Assembly (NCBI GenBank): GCA_001414485.1 | Contig: LLEY01000038.1 | Coordinates: 1-64,000, forward strand | Length of the DNA stretch: 64,000 bases | DNA from: Calycina herbarum | Lineage: Eukaryota; Ascomycota; Leotiomycetes; Helotiales; Pezizellaceae | Direction of reading: 5' to 3' | Shown here: one piece after another, positions 58,680-64,000 of the stretch | How positions within the stretch are numbered: position 1 is the stretch's first letter | Layout: every line of letters begins with the position of its first letter | Position numbers and translations under genes: made by a program | The notes under the pieces: generated by a model | Seen by the model: only the letters and a program-made list of their open reading frames with translations | What the model was told of the DNA's origin: nothing | Databases searched by the model: none

Positions 58680-59113
58680 TATAACAAAACTTAACTAAAC
58701 TAAATAAAGATAACTAAGTCTCAAAGGTTAGTATATAGTAAGAAGTATAAATATACTAGGTTGTTTACTTAAAAGTAAACTTATTACTTATATCAAAGAT
58801 ATTAAACAAGATAATAAGATTAATAACTAAAGTTAAGCACAAAGCTCCTATCTAATAGCAGACGTACTAGTCTTATATAGATGCTTCCTTCCTCGTACTA
58901 GCTTGCTAGCTTAGTCGCTCCGTCGCTGCTAGACTGCTAGACCTGTCGCCCCGTCTAGCGAACTCTTATCACGTGATTATAACCAAAGGAAATCCCTAGA
59001 TCGCTTAGCTAACCTAACCGATCCCTATCTGCTATAAGAGTATTCCGATAGTACTTAACCTGTCAGGACGCCGCCTGGTCTTCACTTATCACGTGTGCAC
59101 GTGATTCGTGACA
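58680..59113 (-). repeat. 5' LTR of gypsy element A
   Basis: Partner of 50526-50959. The outer terminus keeps the intact GTGACA end. Palindromic ACGTGTGCACGTGA lies near it. Confidence 0.9.
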
Positions 59114-60078
59114 TTATACTTACCTCGCTCTCTAGGAGTATAGTATCGCTTTTCCTAGCTTTAACAGTCTTCCTCTCCTTCTTCTTAGCTACGCAGCTAT
59201 ATTCTTATAAGTACTTTAGATTAGCTTTCCTAGTTAAGACGTTTAGAATTTCTTTTTAAAAGTAGCTACTCGAAGGTTAAGATAGAGGTCTACTAGAGCG
59301 TAGTCTGCCTCTACCTCTAGGCTCTAGATCAGAGTAGCTTTATATACTTCTATTACTACTTATAAACACTTCGATTATTATATAGAGAAGCTTCTTACTA
59401 TCCTCTTTATACTCCCTCCTTTTAGCGTTATATAGTACTAAGCTAACGCTTTATACGTAATTATACTTCTTATTACTACTATATATATTTACCTTACGTA
59501 GTAGTAATCGACGCCTTATGTCTTATTAGTAAGCCTTATAAGTGTAAAGGTCTACGTTATAAGCTTCTTCTATACTCTCTCTCTATATACTTTCTAGTTT
59601 AGTTTCCTATTAAGCTTAACTTTAAGAAACCTTATATACTTAACTAGTATAAGTCTTATCTCTCTAAACTGTACTATTTCTTTCTATAAAGCTCTCGTTC
59701 TTATAAAGTATATAAGTACTGTCTTTTCTAGGCTAAAAGCTATCTCTCGCTTATTTGCCTACTTATTATATACTCTCTAAGCTAACTCGAGTATTCTATA
59801 GTTTACTACTATACTCTTTAATATTATAAGTAGGTTTATATCGTCTATAAAGCCTACTATAATTAGCCTATCGATTCTTACTAGGTTATTATATAGTATT
59901 AAGATAAAAAGGATAAATAGTATTAGAGATAGTACTAATCCTTATAATACTCCTTATCCTAGACTTCTTTCGTCTATAAATCTTTTATTAAAGAATAGTA
60001 TAGCTTTATACTTTAAGAGAAAGCTTTCTATCTAGGTTACTACCTACTATAGCACTTTCTTCTTCTTTAGAGTATAGA

Positions 60079-60516
60079 TATTACGAATTACGTATATACG
60101 TGATAAGTGAAAGACCAGGCGGCGTCCTAATAGGTTAAGCGCTATTAGGATACTCTTATAGTAAATAGGGATCGGTTAGGCTAGCTAAGCGATCTAAGGA
60201 TTTCGTTATATAATTACGTAATTAGAAAAGGGGTCGACTAGGTCGATAGGCGATCTAAGCGACTAGAACGACTAGAGCGACCAGCGCTCTAGTCTATCTA
60301 AGAGAATAAAGGTTCTATATAAGACTAGTACGTCTGCTATTAGATAGAAGCTTCGTACTTAACTTTAGTTATTAATCTTATTATCTTATTTGATATCTTT
60401 GATATAAGTAACGAGTTTACTTCTAAGTAAACAACCTAGCGTATTTGTACTTCTTACTTATATACTAACCTTTGAGACTTAGTTATCTTTGTTTAGTTTA
60501 TTTAAGTTTTATTATA
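60079..60516 (+). repeat. 5' LTR of gypsy element B
   Basis: 438 bp, an inverted relative of the element A LTRs: starts TATTACGAATTACG (decayed TGTCACGAATCACG) and ends TTTTATTATA. The middle part is more diverged than the ends. Confidence 0.85.
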
Positions 60517-60526
60517 CTTTAAGTAC

Positions 60527-60790
60527 TTGCTTAGAAGTTCAGTTGCTATAGCCTTAGCAACCCCCGCCGTAGCAACTAGCTTAAATACTAGCCGAGTTAA
60601 TATCGTAGGAATATCTAGAAGCACTACTAGAAGAACGTCTACTAGTACACAGTTAGTTAAGGATAATAATAATATTAGTATACTAGACGCCCCTGAGCCT
60701 TATAAGGTCGAAGCACTTGAAACTATTAAAGTTAAGATACTAGATATATATTATAGGAAGCGAAAGAAACTAGACTTATTCCTTCTTTGA
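60527..60790 (+). pseudogene. Gag N-terminal fragment of gypsy element B
   Basis: Longest remaining open frame of element B, 87 codons without a standard ATG. It contains DAPEPYKVEALETIKVKI and RKRKKLDLFLL, the usual lead-in to a gypsy gag domain. A TGA (from CGA or TGG) ends it, after which homology continues in the same frame. It is not a host gene. Confidence 0.75.
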
Positions 60791-63700
60791 ATAGATATCT
60801 ACTTTAACTTTAATTCTAATAAATTCGAAGGTAGTTATAATTTACAAACTATCTTCGTTATCTCTTACCTTAGGGGATCAGCGTTAGAATAGGCTTAGCT
60901 ATATTTAGAGGACTTCTTTAAGAATAAGAATAAAGATAGAAAGATAGAATTAACTAAGATTATATTTAAATCTTAGAGAGGATTTAAGACAACTATTAGG
61001 AAAGTCTTCAGAGACTTTAATACGATCTAAATAGCTATATATAAGCTTTTAGATTTATACTAAACCGGATTAGTAATAGACTATGCTAATAAATTTTAAC
61101 GTTATAGAACGAAATTAGAATAAGATACTATTACTCTTATAGAACTCTTTTGTAGAGGATTAAAGGTATATATTTATAAGGAAATAGCTAAGTAGAATAT
61201 ATAGTTCTTAACTATTATAGATATAATTAAGGAAGTTATTTAGCTAGATAACCGCTTATATAAATTTAGAAAGAGTAATCTTAGATATAGAGAAAAGAGT
61301 TAAGAGTTAAGAAAGTAGAGGCACTCTTATACTAACTAATATAATAAGGAGGTAAACGTTATATAAAAGAAAACCTTTTAAAAGAAAGGAGGACTTTCCT
61401 AGAAGAAGCGAAATCGTCGACGTAAGTAGAACTTATGTTATAACTGTAGCTACCCTAGCTATAGAGTAAATAAGTATAGTAAGAAGAAAGACTCTAATAA
61501 GAAGAGACGAATTAACGCTACAGTTTATAAAGAAGCAGCGTTACTCGATAAAATTAAACTTATAGATAAGGAACTCGAAGCTAGAGGATATAGTACGTAA
61601 ATTAAAACAGACGCTATAGATATAACAGCAGGTATTATATACTTATAGCTAAACGAAGGAATTAAGTTATAAGTTAGTAAAGTATAAGATATTAATAATA
61701 ATAGAGATCTATTACTTAAAAAATATTATAATATATAGTTAGAAATAGATTATAAATTGCCTCTTTAGGTAGAATATAAATTACTACTATTAATAAGTTT
61801 ATTAGAATTATTAAAGTTAGAATCTAACTTATTAGAGGTAAATCTTAGAATATATAAACTTAAAGAAGGAGAAATATAAGCATTTATTAGAACCTTTAAG
61901 AAAGGAAATAGATAGGTATATATAGAAGGATAAAAACCTGATTTCTAGAGCTTATATTCTACTTAAGAAATTAATCCTACTATCTTAACTACTTATAAGA
62001 TAGTAAGGAATGATTAGGATCGAGTAACTATAGTTAGCTCTATTAATAACGAAGAAACTATTAAGTTTAAGGAGCTAGGACTAGAATAGATAGTATTAAA
62101 CAACTACCTAGAGAAGAGAGATCTGTAGATAGTTACTAATTTAAGAAATACTACTACTAAATAGTAGTAGTATTATCTAGAAGGATTTGATAAATATAAT
62201 AGATGTCTAAAGACGGATATAACTACCTACCTACCTAGTTAAGACTATAAGTTAGAAATTAATAGGAAATATTAGATATTAAGAGTTAAAAAAGGAGTTA
62301 TAATAGTATTTAAAGGATTAGAGAATCAACGAATATTTAGAGTTACTAAGGTAGACCCCTAGGCTAACCTAATCTAGGAATTCTACTAACCTATAAAAGG
62401 TAAATAATAGACTACTAAGACATTATATAAAGCAACTATTAAATAGGTTTAGTATAAACTACGAGTATTATTAGACTAGTCTATAGAAAGACGTTTTATA
62501 GAAACACTTCTAAAACCTAAGGGAACTATAGAAGATAGTCTAGTATATAAAGTAGCTTTTTCTAACGATGAAAAAGTAATATTCTTCCTAAGCTCTTAAA
62601 AAGGAGATAATAGTAAGAGAAGATTCAAGGTTTATTATATTAAACTAGAAAATTACATTACTATAAGAGAGTTAAACGTTATATCTAGAGAAAATCAACT
62701 TATAGTAATAGTAAAGATAAGAGAGAAGGAACTCTAAGTCTTAATTAATTCTAGAGTAATAGGTAATTTCCTTTCTCTAGTAGCTTAGAAGAAGCTAAAC
62801 GTCCTAATTAAAGATATAAGGCCTTACTACTTAGGAGTAGTTAATAGAATAGACGTTGTATACTAAGATAGAATTATTAATTAGTAAACTATCCTAATAA
62901 ATATTACTATTAAAGAACACTACTTAGATATATAATTCAATATTATTAAGATAGAGAATAAGGAAGCAATACTTAGTATACTATAGATTTAAGAATATAA
63001 TCTAGATATTAACTAGAAGGCTTAGAAAATAACTTTTAGTTAATATAATTACATAGGTTTGTAATTATAACTATAAGGCTAGAACGAGGTTAGCGCCACC
63101 TCTTCTAAGACGCTAGAACACCTTACCTAAGGTCCTCTATAGGTTAGTAAGACAGCTGATAATAAAATACTTATATAGTATAGAGAATTTAAGGCTTTGT
63201 TTAAAAATCTAGAAGACTTATAAGCCTTGCTAGAATATCGCTTATAGGATTATAAGATTAAATTAAAAGAGGGTTATTACCTTTTAAAGTAGAAGCTTCG
63301 GTTATATAACTAGAAAAGCCTATAGAGAATAGAAAGTTATATAAAAGAAGGTATTAAGAAGAGATATATTAGAAGATCTAAGTTACTAATTATCTTAAAT
63401 ATACTTATTATTAAGAAGAAAGATAACCTAGATAAGAGAGTATATATTAATTACTAAGAAGTGAATTACGCTATAGTTAAGAACGCTTATCTACTACTAC
63501 TTAGCTAATACTTATAAGACAAGTTAGATAAGGTAGTACGATTTATAAAATTAGATTAACGAAACGCTTATAGACTTATATAGATAAAAACCGGAGACGA
63601 ATAGAAGACAGCGTTTACTTTACTATCAGGCCTTTATAAATATATAGTTATACTATTTAGACTTTATAATATACTAGCTATATATTAGAGATAAAATAAT

Positions 63701-64000
63701 AATATTTTAAGAGATCTTCTAAGAGTAATAGTAATCTATTACTTAGATAATATTTTAATCTTCTTAGAAAAAGAAGAAGAATATAAGAGATATGTTAAAG
63801 AAGTTTTATAATAACTTATAAAAGTAAACTCTTAGTTAAAACTCTTGAAATACGAGTTTAGAGTAACTTAGATACTTTTCTTAGAATAGGTATTTAGCTT
63901 AAAGAAAATAGAAATAGATCTAGTAAAGATCTAAGACATTTTAAACTAGAAGTTATTAGAGAATATAAAAGATATATAGTTCTTCCTTAGATTTATAAAC

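Larger units (their letters stand above)
50526..59113 (-). mobile_element. Ty3/gypsy LTR retrotransposon A, complete but RIP-dead
   Basis: Two direct 434-bp LTRs (50526-50959 and 58680-59113) begin TGTAACG and end GTGACA (or decayed forms), flanked by the 5-bp target duplication TTATA (50521-50525, 59114-59118). The coding strand is minus. A gag with zinc-knuckle remnant (about 58620-57790) is followed by protease, then reverse transcriptase with NNILGDLLGVIVIYYLDNI near 55750-55790, where YLDD has become YLDN. RNase H and integrase relics follow to about 51900. Fot copy 3 sits inside the pol region. Without it the element is about 6.7 kb, normal for the group. Confidence 0.9.
49645..60078 (-). 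mobile_element. LINE (non-LTR retrotransposon) relic, split by a gypsy element
   Basis: Two pieces, 49645-50525 and 59114-60078, on the minus strand. The right piece holds a reverse transcriptase core: PLSPILF-like SLILFILFI, then GFIDDIN, the FVDD catalytic box, near 59830. It continues with SLEVEADYALVDLYLNLRVA, the segment after the RT in fungal Tad-type LINEs. The left piece continues the same frame type: VIELNVFLFIRRVL and REIVEHLVLF, the C-terminal knuckle region. The 3' end is a (TAA)n-like tail at 49645-49662. The 5' half (endonuclease) is missing, cut by the second gypsy element at 60079. All is RIP-decayed. Confidence 0.75.
60079..64000 (+). mobile_element. Ty3/gypsy element B, same family, truncated by the window end
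   Basis: Inverted relative to element A. The 5' LTR is 60079-60516. Gag follows at 60540: DAPEPYKVEALE and FNSNKFEGSYNLQTIFVISY, then YLRGSALE. A knuckle relic (NLCYNCSYPSY) is near 61440. Reverse transcriptase from 63190 reads EDLQALLEYRL-like to RNAYRLI, TGDE, KTAFTLLSGLYKYIVILF and VIVIYYLDNILIF, with YLDD again changed to YLDN. Stops throughout are TAA/TAG, consistent with RIP. Confidence 0.9.

Noticed and set aside
45900..64000. Possible centromere or mitochondrial DNA because of AT content
   Set aside because: The content is identifiable nuclear retroelements with RIP signature; centromere identity cannot be judged from sequence alone.

Overview
The window is nuclear DNA of a filamentous ascomycete (Pezizomycotina). 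The evidence is short 50-80 nt GT-AG introns, fungal-only families (HET domain, DUF3176, ascomycete laccase, GPI cysteine-rich protein), Fot/pogo and Ty3/gypsy elements, and heavy CpA-to-TpA decay typical of repeat-induced point mutation (RIP). A leotiomycete or related plant-litter fungus is my guess from the gene mix; the sequence does not prove it.

Layout. 1-8.4 kb is ordinary gene-dense DNA: the 3' end of a laccase, a secreted bicovalent-FAD oxidoreductase, MLH3 (converging on the oxidoreductase) and a serine-rich low-complexity protein. 8.4-10.7 kb is intergenic with small repeats. 10.7-18.2 kb holds three dispersed copies of an unusual SprT-like zinc metallopeptidase: one intact, one with all active-site residues replaced, and one frameshifted. 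A secreted SnoaL-like protein lies between the first two copies, and a nest of two DNA transposons lies just before the third. A second Fot-type element occupies 18.8-20.7 kb. 21.4-34.4 kb returns to genes: a GH76 mannanase, pyrroline-5-carboxylate reductase, a secreted type-B carboxylesterase with a long proline-rich tail, two tandem DUF3176 membrane-protein copies that both look broken, and a GPI-anchored cysteine-rich protein. 34.4-40.3 kb is gene-poor and contains a phosphotransferase (APH-like) pseudogene whose frame is interrupted only by TAG codons. 40.3-45.8 kb has a GH11 xylanase, a HET-domain protein and a divergent MYND-finger protein.

From about 45.9 kb to the end the DNA is an AT-rich, gene-free transposon graveyard. 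It holds a gag-like remnant with 36-bp tandem repeats, a 35-38 bp minisatellite, and a LINE on the minus strand. That LINE is split by a complete Ty3/gypsy element (two 434-bp LTRs, TTATA target duplication), which is itself interrupted by a third Fot-type element of 1860 bp. A second gypsy copy of the same family starts at 60079 in the opposite orientation and runs off the window.

Functionally, the genes suggest a secretory, plant-polymer-degrading lifestyle (laccase, GH11, GH76, carboxylesterase, FAD oxidase) beside a RIP-affected heterochromatic block. I found no fungal secondary-metabolite cluster backbone, CRISPR array, rRNA or tRNA gene. The most unusual material is the SprT-like family with a dead-enzyme copy, the RIP-only pseudogene, the two-box TIR design shared by the Fot-type elements, and an antisense ORF inside the gypsy element.
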